From contig CM055100.1 of NCBI GenBank assembly GCA_029204225.1, positions 3,947,089 to 4,007,110 of the forward strand: a DNA stretch of 60,022 nt. Reading direction: 5' to 3'. The stretch comes from Diphasiastrum complanatum (Eukaryota; Streptophyta; Lycopodiopsida; Lycopodiales; Lycopodiaceae). Positions 36,515-50,099 of this stretch are shown here, piece by piece (the stretch's first letter is position 1; each line of letters opens with the position of its first letter). A program made the position numbers and the translations under genes. Under the pieces are notes generated by a model that searched no databases, had not been told where the DNA came from, and worked only from the letters and a program-made list of their open reading frames with translations.

Positions 36515-37295
36515 GCTCTCTCTCAAAGCATGATAGCTTGATGACTCCAAGACTGCTCCTCTGTTTCTCGAACAAACCTTTGTCTAACGCCTTTGTGAAG
36601 ATGTGAGCAACCATCTTTTTCACTCCAATGAAAGTAGTCTGCAGCTTCTTCTTTTCAATCAGATCTCTTATCAAGTGGTACTTGATTGCAATGTGTTTCA
36701 TTCTTGAGAGAAACATGGGATTCTTTGTGAGGTGTATTGCGGATGTATTGTCCATCTGCAAAATCAGAGGTTCATTTCTCGTTTCACCTAGTTTGTCAAA
36801 GAACTGTTTAAGCCAAGTTATTTCATTGGCCATTTCTGCTGCTGCTACGTATTTTGCTTCGCAGGATGACTTAGCTATGATGGTCTGTTTTTTGCTGACC
36901 CAGAGAATTGCTGCTCCTACTGCGATGGTACATCCTCTTGAGACACTTTTGCAGTCATCCTTGAGAGATGCCCAGCTAGCATCACTGTATGAAAGCATAT
37001 GGAATCCTACATTACGAGAATAACACAATCCAAAATCCTTCGTTAGTTGAAGGTTTTGCAAGATTCGCTTCGCGATCTTCCAATGAGCTGGATTCGTGCT
37101 GAATTGGCTCATCCTGAACACGACATAAACAATGTCAGGGCGTGTATTATCTACAAGATACATTAGTGATCCGATTAGCTTCCTGTATGGTGTATGTTGT
37201 ATCAATTCTCTTTCCTCTTCAGTCTTCAAACAATCTTCATTCGTCAGGATTGTTCCTGCAAGCATTTGAGTATTTGCTCCTTTGCAATTTATCAT
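36333..37295 (-). pseudogene. Copia E RT end and RNase H
   Basis: From MINCKGANTQMLAGTILTNE: PYRKLIGSLMYLVDNTRPDI, SYSDASWASLKDDCKSVSRG, AKSSCEAKYVAAAEMANEI (RNase H), SRMKHIAIKYHLIRDLIEKK, VAHIFTKALDKGLFEKQRSS and LGVIKLSCFE. Coding proper ends near 36530; the rest of the 320-residue frame is read-through into the LTR. Confidence 0.82.
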
Positions 37296-38147
37296 CCCGA
37301 AATTTTCTAGGATTTTCTAGATATATCGAGACTGATGAAGATACAATTTGTCTTCGTTATAGTCTCTATTAATCTGTAAGCTAAGATAATATCTGGCTTT
37401 TCGTAATCTCAAAATGTTTCAAGATGTCGCACTTTACCTCATCAGTAAGTCCTTCACTTTTGCAAAGTGTCAGGGTGTCGTCCACATATATAGCTACAAT
37501 GATGATCTTCCCATCTGTAATTCTTACATAAACATTGGAATCAGCTATTATGGCCTGAATCCTAAGGATTTCAGGGCTTGATCTTTTCTCTTATACCGTT
37601 GTCATGCTGATTGCTTCAGACCGTAGATACTCTTGTGCATTTTGCATGCGTAAGTAGGAAGTTAGTTTGAAATGTAGCCTGGAGGTTGATCCATGTAGAC
37701 TTCTTCGTCTATCTCCCCATGTTAGAAGGATGTCTTCTTGTCCACGATGTGAATCCTGAGATCATAAGCAGCTATATATGCAAACAGTAGGCGTGGGGAC
37801 GAATGTTTCACGACATGAGAGAAGGTCTCACCATAGTCGATACCATATTTCTGAAAAAAAACCCTTCGCTACAAGTCTGGCTTTATACTATAAAACATTT
37901 CCATTCGGTCCATACTTCAACTTGTATATCCATTTGCATTGTACAGTTCTTCGCTTATCTGATAATGGCTGCAATGTCCATACCTCATTGTTCTTTATGG
38001 ATTCCATCTCTTCATTCATGGCTTGTATCCATTTGTCTTTCTCTGGACATTCAATTGCTTCTTCGAATGTTTGTGGTTCTCCACTGAATCCACAAAAATC
38101 TTCAACTGTAGAAGCTGAGCTACTTGGCACTAATCCTTTAACGGAGA
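37296..38147 (-). pseudogene. Copia E reverse transcriptase, broken
   Basis: LVPSSSASTVEDF then EPQTFEEAIECPEKDKWIQA, MNEEMESIKNNEVWTL and CKWIYKLKYGPNG form the RT start (38147-37888). Decayed frames lead to IIIVAIYVDDTL (YVDD, about 37505-37470). Stops and indels separate the pieces. Confidence 0.75.
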
Positions 38148-38449
38148 CAGCTTAACCTTTCTGGTTCAGAGGTTGCACCGTGATGCAACTTAGCCTTTTC
38201 TGGTTCAGAGGTTGCACCAAAATCATGGAGTCTTTTGCCCCTTCCGTGAGCCATGTTCCAGGATCCCGTCCCCGGACGCCTAGCCGCCCACGAATCCCCA
38301 AGTGCTCCCCCTTACCCGCAAAGAGGCTGGTACCATGGGACATTAAACACTTGTACATTTTCCACTTATATCCACTTTGAACAAAGTCCTACTTCTACTT
38401 ATGGGATTTCTTTGAGTGTGGGCTGTGGCTCCACTTTGCCATTCCAACA
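38136..38449 (-). repeat. TRIM 3' LTR (outer end shortened)
   Basis: Same text as 38497-38825, including CCCCTTACCCGCAAAG and CATTAAACACTTG, minus the terminal TGTAGGAATTCGGTGGGC. Confidence 0.85.
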
Positions 38450-38484
38450 CTCCCTCTCAAAGTGGGGCACAGGTCACGTTGTCT

Positions 38485-38496
38485 GCTCTGATACCA
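38485..38496 (-). other. TRIM primer-binding site
   Basis: TGGTATCAGAGC on the minus strand, immediately after the LTR end CCTACA. Confidence 0.85.
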
Positions 38497-38825
38497 TGTA
38501 GGAATTCGGTGGGCCTTCAACGGATACAACTTAAGCTTTTTGGTTCAGAGGTTGCATCGTGACTCAACTTAACCTTTCCAGTTCAAAGATTGCACCAAAA
38601 TCATGGAGCCTTTTGCCCCTTTCGTGAGCCGCGTTCCAGGATTCTGTCCCCGGACCCCTAACCGCCCACGAATCCAAGTGCTCCCCCTTACCCGCAAAGG
38701 GGCTGGTACCAAGGGACATTAAACACTTGGACATTTTCCACTTATATCCACTTTGAACAAAGTCCCACTTCTACTTATGGGATTTCTTTGAGCATGGGCT
38801 GTGGCTCCACTTTACCATTCCAACA
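38497..38825 (-). repeat. TRIM 5' LTR (329 bp)
   Basis: TG...CA ends on the minus strand, bounded by the PBS and by the TAATC duplication. Confidence 0.88.
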
Positions 38826-38830
38826 TAATC

Positions 38831-41800
38831 ATGTTAATTCTTTTGTTTAAATCACAGGATCAGATGTGGATTTGTGATATCCATCTGATAGGCATGCCAG
38901 TCATCCGAATAAATGGATTATCTAGTGTTTTGAAAACAAAAGATAATATCCTAAATGGATTATAGGACAACTAGATGATCAATGGATCTCTAGAATATCA
39001 GATAAGGCGGTTACGGGTTTTCTGGAAGGAAAAGCTGATGGTATGGGACATCAATAATTTTGGAAAGGAAATTCTAGGACTGTAAAGATCTGATGATCAA
39101 TGGTGTGTTTTAGTACCTAGTCGCGATATGGGAAAATAAAACTGTTTGATCAAATGTGGGATATTTTGAAGAATTTTGAGGTTAATCTAGATCCCAATGT
39201 GGTATCTTATTATTTACAAAATCAGAGGCCCTCGAATCTATTTCTCGCTTTCTTAATTAATCCTTTAATTTTCAATAATTTCTTGAATATAAGACATTAG
39301 ACTATTTATATGATTATTTCCAACATGAATCTATTCTTCTGAAAGACTATTATGTCATATAAATTACTACTTGTGGGAATGGACTTGGAATTCAGATAAG
39401 GTTAAAGTATTTCAATTTTCTAAATCTAGAATATCTCTGTTGCATAAATAGATTTTAATGGAATGATTGTACTATCACTGGGTTTAAAATATTTGAAGAA
39501 AAAGTCTTGTTTGTAATAGAGTGAATCCTTTAGTGGAAGCACTTATTACTGACTTTTCTTGGATTTAGATATTTTCATATATCATCTTTCCAGTTAACTT
39601 TTATTGAAATTTAATAAAATTCTATTTGGAAATCTGTAGGTTGCATAGTTTAGGAAGAGAACCAGTTGTGGTATAGAAATGAAGTTTGGTCTGAAAGTAA
39701 TTTCGGATAGATTCAGAGTAAGATATCTAATTGGAACTTTTTGAATAAAAGGAATTCTCTAGGGATTGTGTGGACAATTTGGATCTAGAACAGGTTTGAA
39801 ATTTGAATCATTATCTATAAGCAGTACATAGAAAGGTCAGAGGTTACTACTTCCATTTTGATTGGAATAGAAGTAAGTTTGATCAGAATTTAAGTCTGAG
39901 AGTTTTGTATTGAATCAACCTAATCTTAGTTTAGTACTAGAATCAAAGAGGGGTTGATTGAGTGGAAGAAATTATGTAACTAGAGGTAAGTTGGATTGGA
40001 AAATTGTTGAGAGTGAATGTTATTCGTCTCAGAGATTTTTTGGATATGTTATTTACTCAGGGGAAATAGAAAATCTTTTGTAGCTGAGTTACAAGATCTC
40101 AGTGAGATATGTGAGTGACATATGTGGGTTTTGGAGGAACGGTCAGATAAGATTGTGTTTATGTACTGGGTCATAGTGAGATTATTCACATATGTGCACG
40201 ATTAATCTTGTATGAATCTACTATGTATTCCTGGTTACTAGAGTTATTTGGTGCACTTAACCTAGTCGATGGACATAAGCATATGATCAAGTATTGTTTG
40301 ACAGATACTTGCAGAGTTAACAAATCTTTCTATGTAAGATTTATGAGTTAACTAATAAATGATTTGGTCGAGGATCTAAATGTGGTATTATACTAGTATA
40401 ATTGAATTCTTCACCTAGACATTTGAGATTTCTGAATCATTGGCAATTAACTTGAGTAGTTGATTACTCCAGGATGAAGTTAGTTAGTAAAACGATCAGT
40501 GTGATGAGGATTCATCAGAAACTGATAGTTTTGATTTATATTGCTTGTCAGACGCATGATTAGTGAATCGTTAGGTTCATCAGTTAAAATTATGTGCATT
40601 GGATATATAGTATTCTTGGGATAGAGTATTCCCTAGTTAAGGAATGAACTCAGCTCATTAGTGATTGTATCCTAGAGCGCTCAATAAGATAATGAATCTG
40701 AGAATAATAACTGAATTGATATTCAACAGGACTTTGGGTATCTAGCTTTGATTCTAGATGGTAATCTAAAAAAAAATTTGTAGTTGGAAATGATTGTCAT
40801 TATCATTTTGGTATGCTTTATGTCTTTAATTACCAGTGGCTTATGGAACTTGAATCTCGCACTTTTGTTAAAGAATCTTGTTTGGAGAGTATTCCTAAAA
40901 TCCCATATTTGTCCATTGGGAAAGATTTTGGAATGATCCTTACTTTTCCTGAGTTATGTTGGACATATACTCCAGTATCCAATAAATGAGATTGACAAAT
41001 CATACGAATCTAAATATATATGATTGACGAATCATAAATAGATACTTAATTATTGTTAAAGGATTTACAGGAATGGTGATGATTCTTAAGTATGATGACT
41101 AATTCTTGATCTATTATTTGAGTAGGAATTCAGATCAGTGTTTAGAATCTCTCTACTCCAATATTTTAATTGAGAACCTATGGATCTCACATGCATTATT
41201 TTAAATTATCTAGTGGATGCTATTCTACTACAGTTTATGGTCTGCAGATGCTTGAGCACAGTTCTTCATTTGATTGGATTTCCAGTTATCCTAGGAGACA
41301 GACAAGTCTATTAAGATGAATGAATGCTATTTTCTTGTATTTGGTGCTAGAAACAGGAGCATTTAACTCAAAAGAATATCTGGGATACTCAGAGTTGAGA
41401 TTTAATCATTATATATCTTAATGATTCTCCTAGAGATTCTAATTGAACGAATCATCATATCTTAGAATTGGATTCTAAGGATAGTTGTACTTGAAACTTT
41501 TTATGAAAATTGTCTGCCAAAGTTTGTGGATAATTTCAGACTGTAATTATTTTTCTTTAACTTTAATATCCTAAGTTAAGAAATATTTCACTCATTAATT
41601 CATGTAAGTGTTTTACACGAAGGTGATGTTACTAACTTGTAGTGAGTGTGACCCAGTTGAAAAATTTATCGCTTAGTGTACTTTTCAAACTTGAGTTGTA
41701 CTTTAAAACAGAGATTAACAATTGGAAATAGGTTTATCTCTGACTACTTGTTTGATATGAAAGTCAGACTAAGGATAATGATTTTCTCGGTTAATATTGA

Positions 41801-41881
41801 AAGTTAAAGGAACTGTCCCTATAATTCTTTCCTGTTTTGAGGAGCTTCTAAGAATAGAAGCAATTTAAGGAGGGAAGAATG
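38831..41881. other. Long AT-rich interval without genes
   Basis: No frame longer than noise on either strand. The last bases AAGGAGGGAAGAA before 41882 look like a polypurine tract, so this may be the fully decayed interior of an LTR element whose 3' LTR starts at 41882. Confidence 0.4.
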
Positions 41882-42394
41882 TTATGGCCATATTCGATTA
41901 AGGACCTGGAATAGTCCTAATATGGTAGACCGGCCCACCGGTATTCGAGATTGTTGGTCACGCCATGATTTAATTCCATGTCAAGGCCAATTTGTGACTA
42001 ATAACATTCAAAAAGAACCCAGACACTCTAATTGAAACATATGGAGTATTAAATGTATGTGTGACATATATAGGCGGGAGGACTGCACGAAGAGATAAGA
42101 CCTATTCATGCAAACTAGCTGAAAACCATCAATATCACACAAAAGTTGTTCATCAATAAGTTGTTGATAGGGCCCAGGCTAGCTTAATAGTAGCATTCAT
42201 TGAAGTTCTTGCATATGATCAAGGCAATCTTAGCCTCATTTGTCATCAACTTCATATGCCAACTTTGTTGGTTTGATAATATTGTTGTATTGTAGTTCAA
42301 GTTGTTCATTGTCCATGAATTTCAAATGGGTTGATGAAAGATGTCTATAATAGATTTGGTATTGATGTAACTTTGATAAGAGCACAATGTCTCT
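41882..42394 (+). repeat. Probable LTR start TGTTATGGCC...; no gene
   Basis: TGTTATGGCCATATTCG follows a polypurine tract. The box recurs at 33858. The downstream end is not defined, and no frame is supported up to 42394. Confidence 0.4.
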
Positions 42395-43620
42395 CTACTT
42401 TAGTGCACATCTGAGAGTGACTTCTCCAATTGGCAACTGAGAAGCTGTAGATGATACAGCTATACATCCTTCAAGAATTTGTTTGTTCGCCTTACACTTG
42501 ATCAGCAGGAAGACTAACAGTTTGGCACCTTCGTTGATCACCATAACTCCCTTCCTAGTCTTAAAAATAGTGTACCAAATGCTATAAGAAGGAAAATTGG
42601 AGAACCAATCGGCATCGCCCGTCCTCAAAGAAGTATCCATTCCCATCTCTAAGAATTTATCCATCCATACCTGGTTTGTCCCGTGGAAGTTCAGCAACAG
42701 GAGATCGTATGACTTTTCTCTATTGTCTTGTAGCCTTCTTGAAGTTTTCTTGTAGTCAAGGAGGTTTTCTGCGCAAAGTATATGACAACTCAGTCATACA
42801 TAAGGCTTTCACGAATCATTAATAATGCTGGCCCTAACGGATGAGTAGTGAGTATTGGAGTAGATATTGTTCACTAAGCAGTCTATCTATCAGTTATTTC
42901 CAACTTTTTAAGAGCATGTACTACATTAAACATTTACGCTAATATTTCATTCCTACCTAACCCTTTTATGTGAAGCTGTGCAGCTTTATCCAGTGAATTC
43001 AGAAAATTGTCATAAACGGGTTTTTCCGGTTTAAGATAAGGATTGGATCTGAAGGAGACAAATTCTAAACCCCCGTGTAATCTATCGTTGATTAGTCTAT
43101 GTTTGATAATCTTCTTGAGATGGTCTTCCTGTGTAAGTTCTCCGAGTACCATGCCAAGCACCTGAAATATTGTTCCCACTTAGTCATTTCCTTCCAAACG
43201 TAGAGGAATACCTTCAGCAACTTTGCGTAAAAGAACTGTGAATAGCTTCAAAGAATTGACGATCTTAGCTTTATGTACCTTGCGACGTAGAGCTTCGTCG
43301 CTTTTCATTAAAACAGATGCGATAATTTTTGGATTCCATGGGACTCGAATAACAATGTCTTCTTCTTCTTTGGTGATGCCATTGACCTGTTTCATTCTTT
43401 TCAAATCAAATGACGCTTCTTGTTCCCCAAATGCAGCTTGTAAAGAAGGTTTTCCATGTAGAAGTGCTTTGATGATCGCATTTGCAAGGTTATGTTCATA
43501 AGGCAGCATCAAATCGCCGCCTGTTACATGGTATACCGTGACTGAAGACGAACAGCTTTCCGGAAACAGAGCCATCGTTATATCACCAAGTTGAGATGGA
43601 ATACAAACCACCAGCTGAGC
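42395..43620 (-). pseudogene. Unrecognised spliced minus-strand gene with one nonsense codon
   Basis: A continuous minus-strand frame (QLVVCIPSQLGDITMALFPE; first ATG 43575) runs to 43180 through VYHVTGGDLMLPYEHNLANA and KEEEDIVIRVPWNPKII. A TAA at 43182-43180 interrupts it, and the same frame goes on with VGTIFQVLGMVLGELTQED to HIKGL. A GT-AG intron (42956-42769) then joins in phase (G|AA = Glu) to ENLLDYKKTSRRLQ, YDLLLLNFHGTNQVWMDK and GCIAVSSTASQLPIGEVTL, ending at 42395. No retroelement motif and no family that I recognise. CAG|CTGGTGG near 43620 could be a splice acceptor, so an upstream exon is possible. Codon texture is less AT-rich than its neighbours. The stop is one C-to-T change from a Gln codon; a sequencing error is also possible. 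Confidence 0.55.
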
Positions 43621-46370
<2,750 letters not shown>

Positions 46371-46371
46371 T

Positions 46372-46490
46372 AATCCTATTGGACCAATGATGCATCCACT
46401 TCTCCATTCTATTGGACCATTTCAAGCATATCTCAAATCCTATTTGACCAATGGTACTTCCACCTCTTAATTCTATTGGACCTCTTGAAA
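46372..46490. repeat. 33-bp repeats with CCTATTGGACC, remnant of a K-type LTR
   Basis: ATTGG occurs at 46378, 46411, about 46443 (mutated) and 46475, the same 33-bp spacing and flanking text as in the K LTRs. The rest of the LTR is not present. Confidence 0.65.
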
Positions 46491-46548
46491 TTTGACTTGT
46501 CACACATCAAGTATGTTTGGTAGATGATCCCTTCAACTACACATACTC

Positions 46549-46890
46549 TGTGAAGAATTGCCAAAAATTGACAAATCTAGCTTGATCAAAAACCATGTAG
46601 AATAGTGTAAATTGTGTACACAAGTGGGTCCCGCACATGTGAGGCCATGATGCCACATGGGAAACCCATCCTAATGTAGGTTAGGTCAAGTCAAGAGAGT
46701 TGGTCATGTCTATTTGGTGGTCATCCCTACTTTATAGGACCTACACCTAAGTTTAAGGTGAAAATTTGACCAACTAGCTACCTACCAAGCATAACTCTAG
46801 GATCTAGGCTAGGGTTTCATTTTAGGGCAAGAAGGGTGAGTTAACTTCCTTATTACATGCTGGAAATCCACCTAACTTCAAGAAGGAAGT
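46549..46890 (+). repeat. 5' LTR of L, left part
   Basis: TGTGAAGAATTGCC onwards, matching 56499-56841 with few changes. It stops at AAGGAAGTCG, where K begins. Confidence 0.88.
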
Positions 46891-47624
46891 CGATTTTCAC
46901 ACGTGTGGACTGTCCACTACATGTACTTGTGATCTCCTAAGGTGTGTAGATGCACCAAGATCAAGACTAGATTGAGATTCAAGATCAATCTTGAATCCTA
47001 TGGCAAAAACACACTACTACATGCATTCAATCACTTCCAACTCTCTCTCACACGTGTGGGAAGTATTCAAAAAATAATCTAAGTAAAAACAAGCTGCTCT
47101 CCTCGGGTAGAGAGAGAAAATGCATCAAGAGCTCTCGGGTAGAGAGAGAAAGCTAGAAATCCAAAAACTCACAAAATCCATGAAATCACCAAATCAATTG
47201 ATTTCAAAATGAGGAGTACAATGATACTAGTAGGTCCACGAGCTACCACTATGCTTAACTATGATTGGACCACATTTTGTCACCTCTTGATCCTATTGGA
47301 TCATTGATCTATGCACCTCTTAATTCTATTGGACTATATTCAAGCACACCTCAATTTCCTATTGGACCTCACAAGGTTCCACCTCTATATCCTATTGGAC
47401 CTCTTGGAATTCATCAAACAAAAACTTTACACTTGTCTACACTCTAATTAGCAAGTGTTTAGCCTCTTACTCTATTTTGGCTCAATAGTGGCATTACAAG
47501 TGGAAATGCATAATTTGCCATCTATGCCAAATTTATTCCTATCAACATCCTACACCTAGATGCTTGATGTAAAAAACATAAGACCCCTATATCTAACATA
47601 GATAATCTTTTTCAATTCTTCACA
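46891..47624 (-). repeat. 3' LTR of K
   Basis: Minus-strand start TGTGAAGAATTG. The other end has lost its terminal TGTTG (plus-strand text) together with about 11 bp of L. About 400 bp on the U3 side are almost identical to the 5' LTR, whereas 47140-47215 differ heavily. Confidence 0.88.
47264..47398 (-). promoter_or_regulatory. Five CCAAT boxes at 31-33 bp spacing in the K LTR
   Basis: Plus-strand ATTGG at 47264, 47295, 47328, 47361 and 47394, so CCAAT on the coding strand, within 33-bp tandem units carrying GGTCCAATAGGA. Repeated at 52635-52769 in the other LTR. The position on the U3 side suggests a promoter role; that is inference. Confidence 0.5.
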
Positions 47625-47630
47625 CTCCTC

Positions 47631-50099
47631 CTAAAAAACTATCCATGAAGATTTGAGCATTGATCTTGATATAACTCCAAGATTAGATCTATGCTTGATG
47701 AAAGCACTTTTGCTCAAAGGCTTGGTGAGTAGATCGGCAATACAAGAGGACGAGTTGACATGCTCCAAATAGATTTCTCCTCCAATAAGCTTTTCTCTCA
47801 CAAAATGGTATGCCACTTCTATGTGCTTGCTTCTTGCATGAAATATGGGATTATTGGCAAGAGCTTGGGCCGAGATGTTATCACACTTGATCATTGGTAG
47901 ATCATCCTCCTTGATGCACTTTAGTTCCATTAATAACCTCTTGATCCAAAGCACTTCTTTGGTAGTTGTAGTGAGTGCTTTGTACTCGGCCTCACATGAA
48001 GAGAGAGATATAGTATCTTGCTTTTTGGAAAGCCAAGATATTAGATTGCCTCCAAGAAAGATAGTGTATGCACTAATAGACTTTCGATCCATTTTGTCAC
48101 TTGCAAAGTCCGAATCCGAGTAGCCAATAATGGATAGATCTTCACTTTTATAGAGTAGACCATAATCACAAGATGAAGATACATATCTTAAAATCCTCTT
48201 GGCCATCTTCCAATGATGGATCTTAGGTTCTTGCATAAATTGACTCAATTTGTGCACACAAAAACTAAGATCGGGCCTAGTAATGGTAAGCCAAATCAAG
48301 GAGCCTACAAGACTCCTAAAAAGTGTGATGTCCTCAAAGGATCTTTCATCACCTTTATTAGGATCTTTTACAATTTGCTCCATTGGAGTATCTATGCTCT
48401 TAGAATTTTCCATATGGAATTTTTTCAACATAGAGTGAGCATATCTAGATTGGCATATAAAGACATGATTTTCATAAAATTCAATTTCTAGGCCTAGGAT
48501 GTAATGTATCTCTCCTAGATCTTGCATTTTTAACTCACATCCAAGTGCTAGCTTGGTTTCATCAACTAGCTTGATACAACTTCCACAAAGAATAATGTCA
48601 TCAACATAAATTAGAAGAATGACAATATTGCTATCAACAAACTTTAGATACATGGAAGGATCATAGTCACTAAGAGTAAATCCTAGTGAGATAAGGAAAG
48701 AGTTAAGTCTTGAATACCATGATCTTGGTGCTTGCTTGAGTCCATAAAGACTTTTGAAGAGCAAGCACACTTTGGACTCATCCTTGATGAATCCTTGAGG
48801 TTGTTCCATATAGATCTCCTCCTCAAGATAACCATTTAGAAAAGCATTGGATACATCTAATTGGAACACCTTCCACTTGAAAAAACAAGCAAGAGAAATA
48901 AGAATTCTTATTGTCACCATCTTTGCAACGGGTGCAAAGATCTCCTCATAATCAAGACCATGGATTTGAGCAAATCCTTTGGCACATAATCTTGCTTTAT
49001 GCTTGTTGATGGTGCCATCATGATTGAATTTGATCCGAAATACCCACTTGCAACCAATCACATGCTTGTTGGAAGGAGGATCCACAAGCTCCCAAGTATT
49101 GTTGGTGATCAATGCATCATACTCTTGCTTCATGGCATCATACCACTCCTTGGTATTGAGTGCCTCTTGTACATTCTTTGGCTCTTCATGAGAGACATAA
49201 AAAACATAATTAGTGGAATCAAGATCCACTTGTTTGCCTTTGTCAACATATGAGAGCCTCTTAGGCTCGGATCTATCTCTCATGGATCTTCTTGGTGAAA
49301 AAATCCGAGGAGAGTCTTCTTCAAATCTCGACCCCATCACATCATGATTGTCTTCAAAATCAATAATTGATGATGCATCCATAGATTTCTTGATCTCGGC
49401 CTCTTCAAATGATGAGTGTTGATCTTCATGAAAGAAAACATCTCTACTTTCAATAACTTGAGAAGTAGAGAGTATAAAGACTCTATAGGCCTTCTTGGTG
49501 GATGAGTATCCAACCATGATCCCTTTGCATGCACTAGGATCTTCCTTCTTCCTTGTTTCCAAGGGAATATGGACAAAGCATAAGCATCCAAAAACTCTAA
49601 GGTGACCAACCTTAGGCTTCTTCAAAAATAAGATTTTATATGGTGACTTTCCTCCAAGAGCTATATGTGGGAGCCTATTGCAAAGATAATTTGCACAATT
49701 AATGGCTTCTCCCCAAAAATCTTTGGGCAAAGATGCCTCAATTCTCATAGATTTTGCACATTCACATAGAGATCTATTCTTTCTCTCGGCCACTCCATTT
49801 TGAGATGGAGAGTAGGCACAGGAAAACTCTCTTTTAATGCCTTCAAGCTCACAAAAGTCTTGAAATTTATTGGAGATATATTCACCACCTCCATCACTTC
49901 TAAGAGCTTTAATCTTGAATGAGAATTGCTTCTCTACATAAGCTTTGAAAATAAGGAAATGATCAAACACCATAGATTTTGAAGCAAGAAGATATATCCA
50001 AGTGAATCTTGTGTAATCATCAATGAAAGTAACAAAACAAGTGGCTCCTCCCTTGCTTGTAGTTGATGAGAAATGCACATCCGAGTGGATTAACTCCAA
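47631..50099 (-). pseudogene. Copia K integrase, reverse transcriptase and RNase H
   Basis: An 822-residue uninterrupted frame. Integrase: ELIHSDVHFSS, FIDDYTRFTW and LRSDGGGEYIS (D, D, E), then SPSQNGVAERKNRSLCECAK. Linker: KVGHLRVFGCLCFVH. RT: KEWYDAMKQEYDALITNNTW, QLDVSNAFLNGYLEEEIYM, LYGLKQAPRSWYSRL and LLIYVDDIILCG (YVDD). RNase H: SDSDFASDKMDRKSISAY, SLSSCEAEYKAL, HARSKHIEVAYHFVRE and ADLLTKPLSKSAFIKHRSN. In-frame sequence reaches further upstream (ACAIAKSHKKTFTRSS) but lacks the HHCC start, so the integrase is not complete. RT and RNase H look intact. Confidence 0.92.

Larger units (their letters stand above)
35681..38135 (-). mobile_element. Copia element E, 3' portion only
   Basis: The minus strand carries the RT, RNase H, polypurine stretch GAGAGAGAGC and one LTR (36514-35681) of the same family as F. 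The coding trace continues weakly past the TRIM insertion to about 38860 (TKELT, then LVPSSSASTVEDF after joining). Integrase, gag and the 5' LTR are absent. Confidence 0.8.
38136..38825 (-). mobile_element. TRIM: miniature LTR retrotransposon inside copia E
   Basis: Two near-identical repeats of about 314 and 329 bp are separated by only 47 bp. On the minus strand the order is LTR (38825-38497, TGTTGGAATGG to TTCCTACA), PBS TGGTATCAGAGC (38496-38485), about 25 bp, a purine stretch TTTGAGAGGGAG, and a second LTR starting TGTTGGAATGGC (38449). TAATC flanks both sides (38131-38135 and 38826-38830). The second LTR lacks about 18 bp at its outer end. Both LTRs are more GC-rich than the surroundings and contain no gene, as expected for a terminal-repeat retrotransposon in miniature. 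Confidence 0.85.

Noticed and set aside
33858-41881. A complete gypsy element between the two TGTTATGGCC boxes
   Set aside because: No gypsy protein motif could be read between them and the putative LTRs do not match beyond about 25 bp.
47265-47447. A 60-residue frame found identically at 47265 and 52636
   Set aside because: Lies in the K LTRs, antisense to the element, and is made by the 33-bp CCAAT repeats; identity comes from the LTR pair.
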